Source: an uncultured Lacticaseibacillus sp.
Lineage (GTDB): Bacteria; Bacillota; Bacilli; Lactobacillales; Lactobacillaceae
Direction of reading: 5' to 3'
Assembly (NCBI GenBank): GCA_934339215.1
Contig: CAKRHU010000138.1
Location: 1 to 5,349 of the forward strand
Length of the DNA: 5,349 nucleotides
Shown: positions 1 to 4,227 of the stretch, piece by piece
How the letters are laid out: each line of letters begins with the position of its first letter
Numbering within the stretch: the stretch's first letter is position 1
Position numbers and translations under genes: made by a program
Notes under the pieces: generated by a model
What the model was told of the DNA's origin: nothing
Seen by the model: only the letters and a program-made list of their open reading frames with translations
Databases searched by the model: none

Positions 1-4
1 CCAT
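1..4 (-). CDS. First codon of a gene running off the left edge
   Basis: On the minus strand an ATG occupies positions 4 to 2. A GGAGG Shine-Dalgarno sequence sits at 16-12, separated from it by 7 nt, so initiation here is very plausible. Only the start codon and one further base lie inside the window, so the product cannot be described. The gene diverges from the IS3 fragment. Its promoter region abuts the point where that IS3 coding sequence begins to look genuine, so its control region may have been rebuilt by the insertion. Confidence 0.45.
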
Positions 5-11
5 AACAGAT

Positions 12-42
12 CCTCCAGTAATCATACTTTGATGTTATTATA
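12..42 (-). promoter_or_regulatory. -10 box and ribosome binding site for the left-edge gene
   Basis: On the minus strand a perfect TATAAT lies at 42-37 and GGAGG at 16-12. No good -35 box is seen 16-18 bp upstream: the sequence there is CAAAAG or TCAAAA, at the IS3 junction. The original -35 region may have been lost or replaced when the IS3 fragment arrived. The -10 box and ribosome binding site are visible directly; promoter activity is inferred. Confidence 0.45.
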
Positions 43-62
43 CTAGATTCGCTGTCTCACTT

Positions 63-761
63 TTGAGGGTAACACCAAGCTATGGATATCGCCGGATCAA
101 GATGGAATTAGATGATGAAGGCATCCATCTTTCCGAGAAAGTGATCCGACGATTAATGAAGGAGGAAGGGCTGGAAGTCACCGTTACCCGGTGTCGCAAA
201 TACAGCTCGTATGCAGGAGAAATCACGCCGGCAGTCCCCAATATTATTGATCGAGACTTTCAAGCTGAGGCTCCCAACCAGAAGCTCGTCACGGACATTA
301 CGGAGTTTTCTATCCAGGCGGGGAAGGTATATTTTTCTCCACTGATTGATTGCTTTGACGGCCAAATCACGAGTTGGACAATTGGCACCAGTCCTAACGC
401 CGAACTGGTTAACACAATGCTTAGCGCTGCGGCAGAGACCTTTACGCTCAACGAGAAACCTATTGTATATTCAGATCGAGGCGCGCATTATCGTTGGCCA
501 GGCTGGATTGAGTTAATGAATGGATTAGGCTTCACACGTTCTATGTCAAAGAAAGCCAGCACCCCAGATAATGCTCGAGCGGAGAGCTTCTTCGGTCATC
601 TAAAGACTGAGTTCTTTTACAACAGAAGCTGGCTAGGAAAATCTATTGATGATTTCAGCAAAGAACTCGACCTGTATATCGAGTGGTATAACACCAAACG
701 AAGAAAAAAAGTTTTAGGAGGAAAGAGCCTGCAAGAATACCGTCAGAGCAAGGCTGCCTGA
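63..761 (+). pseudogene. IS3-family transposase OrfB, 5'-truncated
   Basis: This encodes the DDE integrase-type catalytic part of an IS3-family transposase, which cuts and joins the ends of its own element. Numbering from the TTG at 63, the catalytic triad is visible: D78 (VTDITEF), D138 (YSDRG) and E174 (DNARAESFFGHLKTE). The 35 residues between the last two are typical of IS3. The C-terminal YIEWYN...KRRKK segment is also standard. The open frame is 232 aa, while family OrfB proteins are usually about 270-300 aa. The homology-like sequence starts at TPSYGYRRI, which is normally preceded by roughly 50 more residues. An in-frame TGA at 30-32 and unrelated residues lie upstream, no Shine-Dalgarno precedes the TTG, and no OrfA is present. 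It is therefore probably a dead remnant despite an intact catalytic core. Confidence 0.85.
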
Positions 762-788
762 GGTTGAAAGTCCAGAAAAACGTCTGCA
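63..788 (+). mobile_element. IS3-family insertion sequence remnant (3' part)
   Basis: The element consists of the truncated OrfB plus a short 3' tail after its stop. The tail reads AGTCCAGAAAAACGTCTGCA and ends in CA at 787-788, which fits the ...CA right terminus of IS3-family elements. The next bases are already readable as the IS6-family transposase on the other strand. The left end is missing, so the left boundary near 63 is only where coding similarity begins. The right boundary is inferred from the CA rule and the change of reading. Confidence 0.6.
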
Positions 789-1011
789 CGCCCCTTTTGG
801 AAGTGCGCCGATGGCGCTTACGCCATAGAGCCCGCATAATCGGTGAGTAATATTGTACCCAACGCATGAGGGTTGTGTGATGCACGAAAATACCACGGTC
901 GCGCATCATTTCAACTAGATCTCGATAACTGATGTTGTAACGCAAGTAGTAGCCTACGGCAAAAGTAATCACCGATTGATTGAATTGCCGTCCTTTAAAA
1001 TGATCCGTCAT
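789..1011 (-). pseudogene. IS6-family transposase, N-terminal fragment
   Basis: The minus-strand frame starts with ATG at 1011-1009. GGAGG lies at 1023-1019, 7 nt upstream. The protein begins MTDHFKGRQF, then VGYYLRYNISYRD and HHTTLMRWVQYYSPIMRALW. This is the conserved N-terminal zinc-finger-like/helix-turn-helix DNA-binding region of IS6 (IS26/IS1216-like) transposases. After about residue 70 (RRTSKRG) the similarity ends and the frame runs into antisense IS3 sequence. The DDE catalytic domain, roughly two thirds of the usual 225-230 aa, is therefore absent. A plausible promoter lies upstream on the minus strand (TTTACT, 18 bp, TATCAT). The fragment can no longer transpose, though it could still bind IS6 ends if expressed. 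Confidence 0.85.
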
Positions 1012-1061
1012 CTGAAAACCTCCAGTTTAAATTCATGATACAGGATGCGCTCTCCCTGAGT

Positions 1062-1079
1062 AAACTTTGCACCAGAACC
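1062..1079 (-). repeat. IS6-family terminal inverted repeat
   Basis: Read on the minus strand this is GGTTCTGGTGCAAAGTTT. It differs at one position from the well-known IS6/IS26-type terminus GGTTCTGTTGCAAAGTTT. It marks the exact outer boundary of the IS6 remnant; base 1080 is the first base of the flanking plasmid DNA. Confidence 0.85.
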
Positions 1080-1351
1080 GTTTTGCCTATATCGCCACCC
1101 AACAATCAATCGAAGCTGACTACTTCAGCGGCAATCTGCCGATGTCGTCAACTGACTACTACACTTTACAAGCGGGGCTGTTACGCGATTTTCGCCACTT
1201 CAACGACCTGAACGGGCATGACTTTTACAAGCTGGGGCGCACCCTGATTCAGCATGAGCAACAACGCTATGCGCCAATCGCGCCCGCCGAAAAAGCGGGC
1301 GATTTTCGCCGCCGGCAGTCGTCAAAACGACACATGCTGTCGCTTTGGTAG
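1080..1351 (+). pseudogene. 3' end of an unknown plasmid gene cut off by IS6
   Basis: An open frame reads through the flank of the IS6 terminus to TAG at 1349-1351. The apparent TTG start at 1067 lies inside the IS6 inverted repeat, so it is a junction artefact. The genuine sequence begins at 1080. The roughly 90 residues (FAYIATQQSIEADYF, then TDYYTLQAGLLRDFRHFNDL and GHDFYKLGRTLIQHEQQRY) look like a globular protein C-terminus followed by a basic tail. I do not recognise the family. From position (just upstream of a repeat array and a plasmid operon) a replication or mobilisation protein is possible, but nothing in the residues proves it. A strong terminator follows at 1399-1441, which fits a real gene end. 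A GC-rich hairpin (CGCCCGC/GCGGGCG, 1281-1301) lies within the tail. Confidence 0.55.
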
Positions 1352-1398
1352 CCCGCTGCACAATCACCATCTAGCCATAATATGTCTATGCAATTATC

Positions 1399-1441
1399 AA
1401 AACCCCGTCATACCGGAGATTCTACCGGTTATCGGGGTTTT
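1399..1441 (+). terminator. Rho-independent terminator after the IS6-truncated gene
   Basis: AAAACCCCG (1399-1407) pairs with CGGGGTTTT (1433-1441). An inner ACCGG (1412-1416) pairs with CCGGT (1425-1429). The T-rich tail continues as GTTT. The A-run on the left arm means it could also act on minus-strand transcripts. It isolates the following operon from upstream transcription. Confidence 0.8.
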
Positions 1442-1446
1442 GTTTA

Positions 1447-1487
1447 TGGCGCACTCGCCAGAACGAGGCCGCACCGCCGGTGCGCCA
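1447..1487. repeat. GC-rich inverted repeat upstream of the repeat array
   Basis: TGGCGCAC (1447-1454) is perfectly complementary to GTGCGCCA (1480-1487). A competing smaller hairpin, GCACC-gcc-GGTGC (1471-1483), uses part of the same right arm. There is no T-run, so it is not a typical terminator. It is GC-rich, in contrast to the AT-rich array that follows. Function unknown. Confidence 0.5.
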
Positions 1488-1512
1488 ACCGCTCTCAAAA
1501 TATCACCAATTT

Positions 1513-1663
1513 GTAAATTTATGTCAATGGTTTACAAAACTTAACTATTTTGGCTATATTTTGTCAATGGTTTACTTGTAAGACACTACTCGGCGTTTGG
1601 GTAAACCGTTGTCAACGGTTTACTTTATATACTAAAGTAGTTAGTTAATTGTCAATGGTTTAC
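1513..1663 (+). repeat. Four direct repeats built on a 23-bp dyad (operator, centromere-like or iteron array)
   Basis: TGTCAATGGTTTAC occurs at 1522-1535, 1562-1575 and 1650-1663, and TGTCAACGGTTTAC at 1610-1623. Start-to-start spacings are 40, 48 and 40 bp. Copy 3 is a near-perfect palindrome: GTAAACCGTT (1601-1610), a 3-nt spacer GTC, AACGGTTTAC (1614-1623). Copy 1 keeps the same dyad, GTAAA at 1513-1517 facing TTTAC at 1531-1535, also 23 bp long. Copies 2 and 4 keep only the right half well. The last repeat overlaps the -35 box of the downstream promoter. Dyads of this kind are typical targets of dimeric helix-turn-helix proteins, so autorepression by the 1718-2230 product is the simplest reading. 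A partition-site role is also possible. Confidence 0.85.
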
Positions 1664-1687
1664 AATTTGGCGCGTTGATGCTAAAAT
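1659..1687 (+). promoter_or_regulatory. Sigma-A promoter of the helix-turn-helix/coiled-coil operon
   Basis: TTTACA (1659-1664), a 17-bp spacer and TAAAAT (1682-1687), with TG just upstream of the -10 box. The predicted start is near 1694. The -35 box is formed by the end of the fourth repeat, so a protein bound to that repeat would block RNA polymerase. This is direct sequence support for repression through the array. Confidence 0.75.
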
Positions 1688-1717
1688 GGAGTCACACGTT
1701 GATAGGAGGCCATTCGC

Positions 1718-2230
1718 ATGGCATTAGAGATGGAATCGTTGCTCGACCTGATCGAGAAGACCGGCCAGAACCCGTCGGCAATCGTGCTCGGCAAGTACCT
1801 TGATGTCAGTCGCCAAACCATTTACAAGCGCGCCAAGGCTTATTCGATCGACCTGCATGTTCCGTTGTCGCGTGAAGATATTCGCCAGTTGGGAACGGCG
1901 CTCCCAATCAACGGCCAACGCAAAAGCGCCCTTGACCACGTTCGCGATCAACGCGATGCGGCGTTGCAACAAGTCGCCGCACTGGAAAAGGCGCAAGCTA
2001 TTGAGCGCCAACGTGCCGCCAAAAATTACCAGACTGCGCTCGACGCATACCAAAAAATCACTCGTGACCAAGACGCGGTGATCGCGGCGCAACGTCAACA
2101 ACTCGACGCCACTCAAGCGGCACTGTCCGAAAACACCGCCGCACTTGCTGCTCTCACTTCAATTTTGACCGAAAAAAAGGCCGCTGCATTCGCCGAACGA
2201 AAATACAACCGCGCTAGAATTCAAGGGTAG
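1718..2230 (+). CDS. Helix-turn-helix and coiled-coil DNA-binding protein, KfrA-like architecture
   Basis: A 170-aa cytoplasmic protein. ATG at 1718 is preceded by AGGAGG (1704-1709) at 8 nt. Residues about 21-44 (AIVLGKYLDVSRQTIYKRAKA) form a clear helix-turn-helix. Residues about 68-155 are a long Ala/Gln/Glu/Arg-rich helix with coiled-coil character (DQRDAALQQVAALEKA, VIAAQRQQLDATQAAL, SILTEKKAA). A basic tail, ERKYNRARIQG, ends it. This layout matches plasmid KfrA-type proteins and other small plasmid coiled-coil regulators, which bind repeats near their own promoter and help stabilise the plasmid. Family membership is inferred from architecture, not from a recognised signature. It is the first gene of an operon with 2242-2445 and 2438-2644. 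The upstream dyad array is its likely binding site. A replication accessory protein is the main alternative. Confidence 0.85.
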   Translation: MALEMESLLDLIEKTGQNPSAIVLGKYLDVSRQTIYKRAKAYSIDLHVPLSREDIRQLGTALPINGQRKSALDHVRDQRDAALQQVAALEKAQAIERQRAAKNYQTALDAYQKITRDQDAVIAAQRQQLDATQAALSENTAALAALTSILTEKKAAAFAERKYNRARIQG

Positions 2231-2241
2231 GTGCATGGCAC

Positions 2242-2445
2242 ATGACAATTGGCGAACTCAAGGCACTGTTAGCCAAATCTCCCGACGACCGTGAGATTTT
2301 CGTTGAAACCACCTCTGGTTTTCGACCGATAACTGGCATAGGCGTTCTTAAACAACTCGATGATGGCGGCGTGCATGCGCGCTATCTCGCCACGACGCCA
2401 TCAGACGCAGGGGCATTCAAAGGTGAGGGTGTGCCAAATGAGTAA
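2242..2445 (+). CDS. Small hypothetical protein (67 aa) of the coiled-coil operon
   Basis: A 67-aa protein starting at ATG 2242, 11 bp after the stop of the coiled-coil gene. A purine-rich GGGTAGGTG stretch lies just upstream (2225-2233). The N-terminus MTIGELKALLAKSPDDREIFVET resembles a common layout of small plasmid and phage proteins: one helix, a PDD turn, then a beta-strand. I recognise no named family. The rest (GFRPITGIGVLKQLDDGG, then ARYLATT) alternates strand-like and Gly-rich turns and suggests a small alpha/beta fold. There is no signal peptide or membrane segment. Its last 8 bases overlap the next gene, so the two are probably translationally coupled. Confidence 0.7.
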   Translation: MTIGELKALLAKSPDDREIFVETTSGFRPITGIGVLKQLDDGGVHARYLATTPSDAGAFKGEGVPNE

Positions 2446-2644
2446 TCAAAGCGAATCAAATGATCTCACCGATGAGCAAAAAGTCGAGGCACTTGTACAG
2501 TTCGCCATTCAGCAACTGCCACCGTTATCAACTGAACACTTGGCAGAAATTCGCGAAGACTTTCGCGCTTTGGTGGCGGAACGTCGGCGACGTTTGGAAG
2601 CACATAACGACAAAAGCGCCGAAGAAAAGCACACAGAAAGCTGA
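2438..2644 (+). CDS. Small charged helical hypothetical protein (68 aa)
   Basis: ATG at 2438 is chosen over longer in-frame starts because AAAGGTGAGGG (2418-2428) gives a good Shine-Dalgarno at proper spacing. The upstream part of the open frame overlaps the previous gene in another phase. The 68-aa product (MSNQSESNDLTDEQKVEALV...) is strongly hydrophilic. It contains a predicted helical run, EHLAEIREDFRALVAERRRR, and ends in a charged, probably disordered tail. No known family is recognised. Coupled to the preceding gene by an 8-bp overlap (2438-2445), it is the last gene of the operon. An extended -10 promoter for a noncoding RNA starts 4 bp after its stop codon. Confidence 0.7.
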   Translation: MSNQSESNDLTDEQKVEALVQFAIQQLPPLSTEHLAEIREDFRALVAERRRRLEAHNDKSAEEKHTES

Positions 2645-2648
2645 TTTA

Positions 2649-2657
2649 TGTTATCAT
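2649..2657 (+). promoter_or_regulatory. Extended -10 promoter of the multi-hairpin RNA
   Basis: TGTTATCAT (2649-2657) matches the extended -10 consensus TGnTATAAT at 8 of 9 positions counted with n free. The -35 region is poor (AGCACA at 2628-2633, 18 bp upstream), which extended -10 promoters tolerate. The predicted start, 7 nt downstream at 2664-2665, falls immediately before the first base of hairpin 1 (2666). This placement supports the assignment. Confidence 0.55.
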
Positions 2658-2663
2658 CATAGC

Positions 2664-2982
2664 GATGTATTTCTCACCCTAGAAATGCACCATTATTTCT
2701 CCTGTGGGATTCAACCTAACTATCTTTTCTCCGAAGATAGCCCCACACTGGCGCGATGTTCTCCCCGAATAGTCGCGCTATTTTCTTGCAAAAATTTCTC
2801 ACCCGATTATGTAAATAGTGCTAACATGATGTCCAAGCGGCTCTAACCCCAGAACCGCCGATTCCAATCAACATTCATTTGCTGATTACATCTTCTAGTT
2901 ACCCCTAGAGGATCAAACCTTTTCTATCTTCCCAGATAGACATTCCTAATGGCGCGGTGTTCTTCCAGAGCACCGCGCTTTT
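2664..2982 (+). ncRNA. Candidate structured RNA: array of hairpins with C-rich loops
   Basis: No convincing coding frame exists here. Instead the plus strand folds into consecutive hairpins (arm, loop, arm): H1 2666-2674/CACCCT/2681-2689; H3 2720-2726/TTCTCCG/2734-2740; H4 2751-2761/TCCCC/2767-2778 with a small internal loop; H5 closing stem 2779-2783/2813-2817 around TTTCTCACCC; H6 2837-2844/AACCCC/2851-2858 with one mismatch; H7 2890-2898/TTACCC/2905-2913; H8 2923-2929/TCCC/2934-2940; H9 2952-2963/TCC/2967-2978, which is also a terminator. A linker between H1 and H3 carries ATTTCTCC unpaired. Every loop contains a run of two to four C. C-rich UCCC-type loops are known in staphylococcal regulatory RNAs that pair with Shine-Dalgarno sequences, and that function is inferred here. 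The promoter, 5' hairpin and 3' terminator fit an independent transcript of about 320 nt. I cannot tell whether it matches a described plasmid RNA class. Confidence 0.65.
2952..2982 (+). terminator. Terminator hairpin ending the multi-hairpin RNA
   Basis: GCGCGGTG (2952-2959) pairs with CACCGCGC (2971-2978). The stem extends inward by four pairs (one G-T), leaving a TCC loop. TTTT follows at 2979-2982. The T-run is short, so readthrough to the next terminator at 3007-3038 is likely. Confidence 0.7.
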
Positions 2983-3006
2983 GTATACACGTAACGTCAT
3001 GTTTTG

Positions 3007-3038
3007 AAGACGCCGCGCTCAAACGCGCGACGTTTTTT
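3007..3038 (+). terminator. Second, stronger Rho-independent terminator
   Basis: AAGACG (3007-3012) and CGCGC (3014-3018) pair with GCGCG (3025-3029) and CGTTTT (3031-3036), around loop TCAAAC and a single C-A mismatch. A run of six T lies at 3033-3038. It acts on plus-strand transcripts, backing up the terminator at 2952-2982. Confidence 0.75.
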
Positions 3039-3044
3039 AGCATG

Positions 3045-3081
3045 AAAAAACACCGGCATGGATCTGCACCGGTGCTTTTTT
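3045..3081. terminator. Bidirectional terminator between convergent units
   Basis: AAAAAA (3045-3050) and CACCGG (3051-3056) pair with CCGGTG (3069-3074) and TTTTTT (3076-3081), with one bulged C. A and T runs flank both sides, so it can stop plus-strand transcripts from the RNA region and minus-strand transcripts of the 3081-3509 gene, whose TGA stop overlaps the T-run. Confidence 0.75.
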
Positions 3082-3509
3082 CACTCGTTTTCGCCGAATT
3101 TCTCAAACTCTGCTTGCGCTCGCTGTTGCAAGCTTGTTGGCGTTTCGTTATTTAAGAGATAGCTCAGGTAGTACAAAATCTTCGCTTGATCGAACTCAGT
3201 CACCTTGTGATTCCACAACTCAAACTCGGCATAACGGGCAAACAAACCATCGCCATGTGACACCTCAATGTCACCAACTTCTGGTGTCGGTTCATGGTGC
3301 AGGCCCTCTTGAATTTTGAAGTTGTCGCCGGTCTGCTCGCCGTAAGTCATCTTGCCATACAGGTAGGTCATGTCGATCTTATCGCGCGATTTTTCTTTCA
3401 GATCAGTGGTGAGTTTCGTTCTCACGGCATCTCTAAATTTTTTTGATGCACCGTAGTCCCAAAGTACATAATCAAGCGCTGCTAGACGCGCAGTTTGTGA
3501 CCAGATCAT
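3081..3509 (-). CDS. Hypothetical plasmid protein (142 aa), family not recognised
   Basis: Start chosen at ATG 3509-3507 because GGAGG lies at 3522-3518, 8 nt upstream. The in-frame TTG at 3524 would put the ribosome site inside the gene. The 142-aa product begins MIWSQTARLAALDYVLWDYG. A basic helical stretch (FRDAVRTKLTTDLKEKSRD) follows, then an acidic, strand-like middle (EVGDIEVSHGDGLFARYAEFELW) and a C-terminal helical part (QAKILYYLSYLL, then QQRAQAEFEKFGENE). No signal peptide, membrane segment or catalytic motif is visible. It is a single gene on the minus strand, ending on a bidirectional terminator. Its long leader contains a hairpin (3540-3555) and, farther up, tandem inverted repeats and iteron-like repeats. 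No function is assigned. Confidence 0.8.
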   Translation of the reverse strand: MIWSQTARLAALDYVLWDYGASKKFRDAVRTKLTTDLKEKSRDKIDMTYLYGKMTYGEQTGDNFKIQEGLHHEPTPEVGDIEVSHGDGLFARYAEFELWNHKVTEFDQAKILYYLSYLLNNETPTSLQQRAQAEFEKFGENE

Positions 3510-3539
3510 TTGAATTTCCTCCAATTTTTGGGGTCGATC

Positions 3540-3555
3540 ACGGCGAAATTGCCGT
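3540..3555 (-). repeat. Leader hairpin upstream of the 142-aa protein gene
   Basis: ACGGC (3540-3544) and GCCGT (3551-3555) flank a GAAATT loop, 18 bp upstream of the GGAGG of the minus-strand gene. It may lie in the 5' untranslated leader. There is no T-run on either strand after it, so it is not a terminator. A regulatory role is possible but unproven. Confidence 0.35.
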
Positions 3556-3617
3556 CGTCGTTTTCATGAATTTAGCGTGCAGCCGAAAAAGGTGGGTATG
3601 AGCATAAGGGAAAACCG

Positions 3618-3655
3618 AACCCGTTTGCGGGTTAAACCGCAGTGCGGTTTGTTTT
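3618..3655. terminator. Two adjacent perfect hairpins, possible bidirectional terminator
   Basis: AACCCG-tttg-CGGGTT (3618-3633) is immediately followed by AAACCGC-agt-GCGGTTT (3634-3650) and GTTTT. On the minus strand the last hairpin to be transcribed is followed by CGGTTTTCC. The pair could end minus-strand transcription from the 3828-4196 gene. It could also be a structural element of an origin. A smaller hairpin, ACCC-tgc-GGGT (3675-3685), lies nearby. Confidence 0.5.
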
Positions 3656-3714
3656 CAATAGACCCCATCAAAGCACCCTGCGGGTAGCCGCCAGTTCACG
3701 GTCAAGACATATCA

Positions 3715-3788
3715 ATTGTGCCCAAAATTCGCCACTTTGTACACCCACTTTTGAACTTTGTGCCCGATTTGGCGCCATTTTGTGCACA
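3715..3788 (-). repeat. Four iteron-like direct repeats, 21-22 bp period
   Basis: Plus-strand cores are ATTGTGCCC (3715-3723), TTTGTACACCC (3736-3746), TTTGTGCCC (3757-3765) and TTTGTGCACA (3779-3788). Start positions are spaced 21, 21 and 22 bp. Read on the minus strand they become variants of GGGCACAAAGT. A period of two helical turns is characteristic of iterons bound by plasmid replication initiators. No initiator gene lies in the window, so an operator for the flanking minus-strand genes is the alternative. The cores are imperfect but the spacing is regular. Confidence 0.6.
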
Positions 3789-3827
3789 TAGTTCAAACTA
3801 GCAAGCCATCAACGTTTGCAAAAACCG

Positions 3828-4196
3828 TTAGCGTCTGTGGCGCTTGTCGCGGCGCAACGAATCTAAGTGGCGATGGCGCATCTTTTCTGCGGCGGTAATC
3901 TCCTCGTCGTCGAGCAAATCGCCCGCTGCAGGAACGGAAATTTTAATCCCATGCAAGAGTGTCGCCAGCATGATCGTGTTTAAATCTTGCGCTTTGGCAA
4001 TTTGAGTGAGGCGATCGTTTTTTGCCCCTTTATTTGCACCGATCGTCGCCGATTTTTCTTCCGGTGTTGCCGCTTGTTTCAATGCAAAACGGATCGCCGA
4101 AATGTCTGTGACTAGTTCGGGGTGATCGTGTCGAATCGTTTCAATGTCTCGTTGATTTTCGTCGGTTAAGACGACCAGCTTTTTCTTATTTGTCAT
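3828..4196 (-). CDS. Ribbon-helix-helix DNA-binding protein (122 aa)
   Basis: ATG at 4196-4194 is preferred over the TTG three bases upstream. No strong Shine-Dalgarno is seen; only a weak GCGGGCG lies upstream. The N-terminal 40 residues (KKLVVLTDENQRDIETI, then ELVTDISAIRFALKQAA) show the beta-strand, helix A, turn and helix B pattern of the ribbon-helix-helix fold. The 'DISAIRFAL' segment is a typical helix B. A Lys-rich linker (GANKGAKNDR) and a helical C-terminal domain of about 60 residues follow, ending very basic (MRHRHLDSLRRDKRHRR). Such proteins serve as CopG-like repressors, ParR-like partition proteins or MobC-like relaxosome accessories. Tandem 10-bp repeats directly upstream are its probable operator or centromere. 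The inverted-repeat cluster 110 bp further upstream would suit a relaxosome role. Exact role undecided. Confidence 0.75.
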   Translation of the reverse strand: MTNKKKLVVLTDENQRDIETIRHDHPELVTDISAIRFALKQAATPEEKSATIGANKGAKNDRLTQIAKAQDLNTIMLATLLHGIKISVPAAGDLLDDEEITAAEKMRHRHLDSLRRDKRHRR

Positions 4197-4227
4197 CAAA
4201 GTTCGCCCGCTTTTTGTTATTTAATAG

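Larger units (their letters stand above)
789..1079 (-). mobile_element. IS6-family insertion sequence remnant (left end)
   Basis: This is the 5' end of an IS6-family element: outer inverted repeat, transposase promoter, ribosome binding site and the first 70 or so codons. Its inner end is interrupted at about 788-790 by the right end of the IS3 remnant, which is opposite in orientation. The other IS6 terminus is not in the window. The arrangement shows the order of events: IS6 landed first beside the plasmid gene at 1080, then the IS3 insertion or a rearrangement removed most of it. Confidence 0.75.

Noticed and set aside
1254..1544. A 96-codon frame overlapping the 3' end of the truncated gene and the terminator
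   Set aside because: It reads through the terminator hairpin and into the repeat array, and has no convincing ribosome site.
1513..1663. A CRISPR array from the regularly recurring 14-bp repeats
   Set aside because: Repeats are too short, spacing is uneven (40, 48, 40), they carry operator-like dyads, and no cas gene is present.
1724..2116. A long antisense frame inside the coiled-coil gene
   Set aside because: It is a mirror of the coding strand's codon bias; no ribosome site or family signature, while the plus-strand gene has promoter, ribosome site and clear domain architecture.
2460..2846. An open frame of 128 codons crossing the end of the small operon and the hairpin array
   Set aside because: It is out of phase with the better-supported 2438-2644 gene, has no ribosome site, is Cys/His/Ser-rich without a fold-like pattern, and ends within the structured RNA.
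2664..2982. Reading the hairpin array from the minus strand as GGA-loop hairpins, i.e. a CsrA/RsmA-type sponge RNA
   Set aside because: The promoter at 2649-2657 and the T-run after the last hairpin point to the plus strand, and CsrA systems are not typical of lactobacilli.
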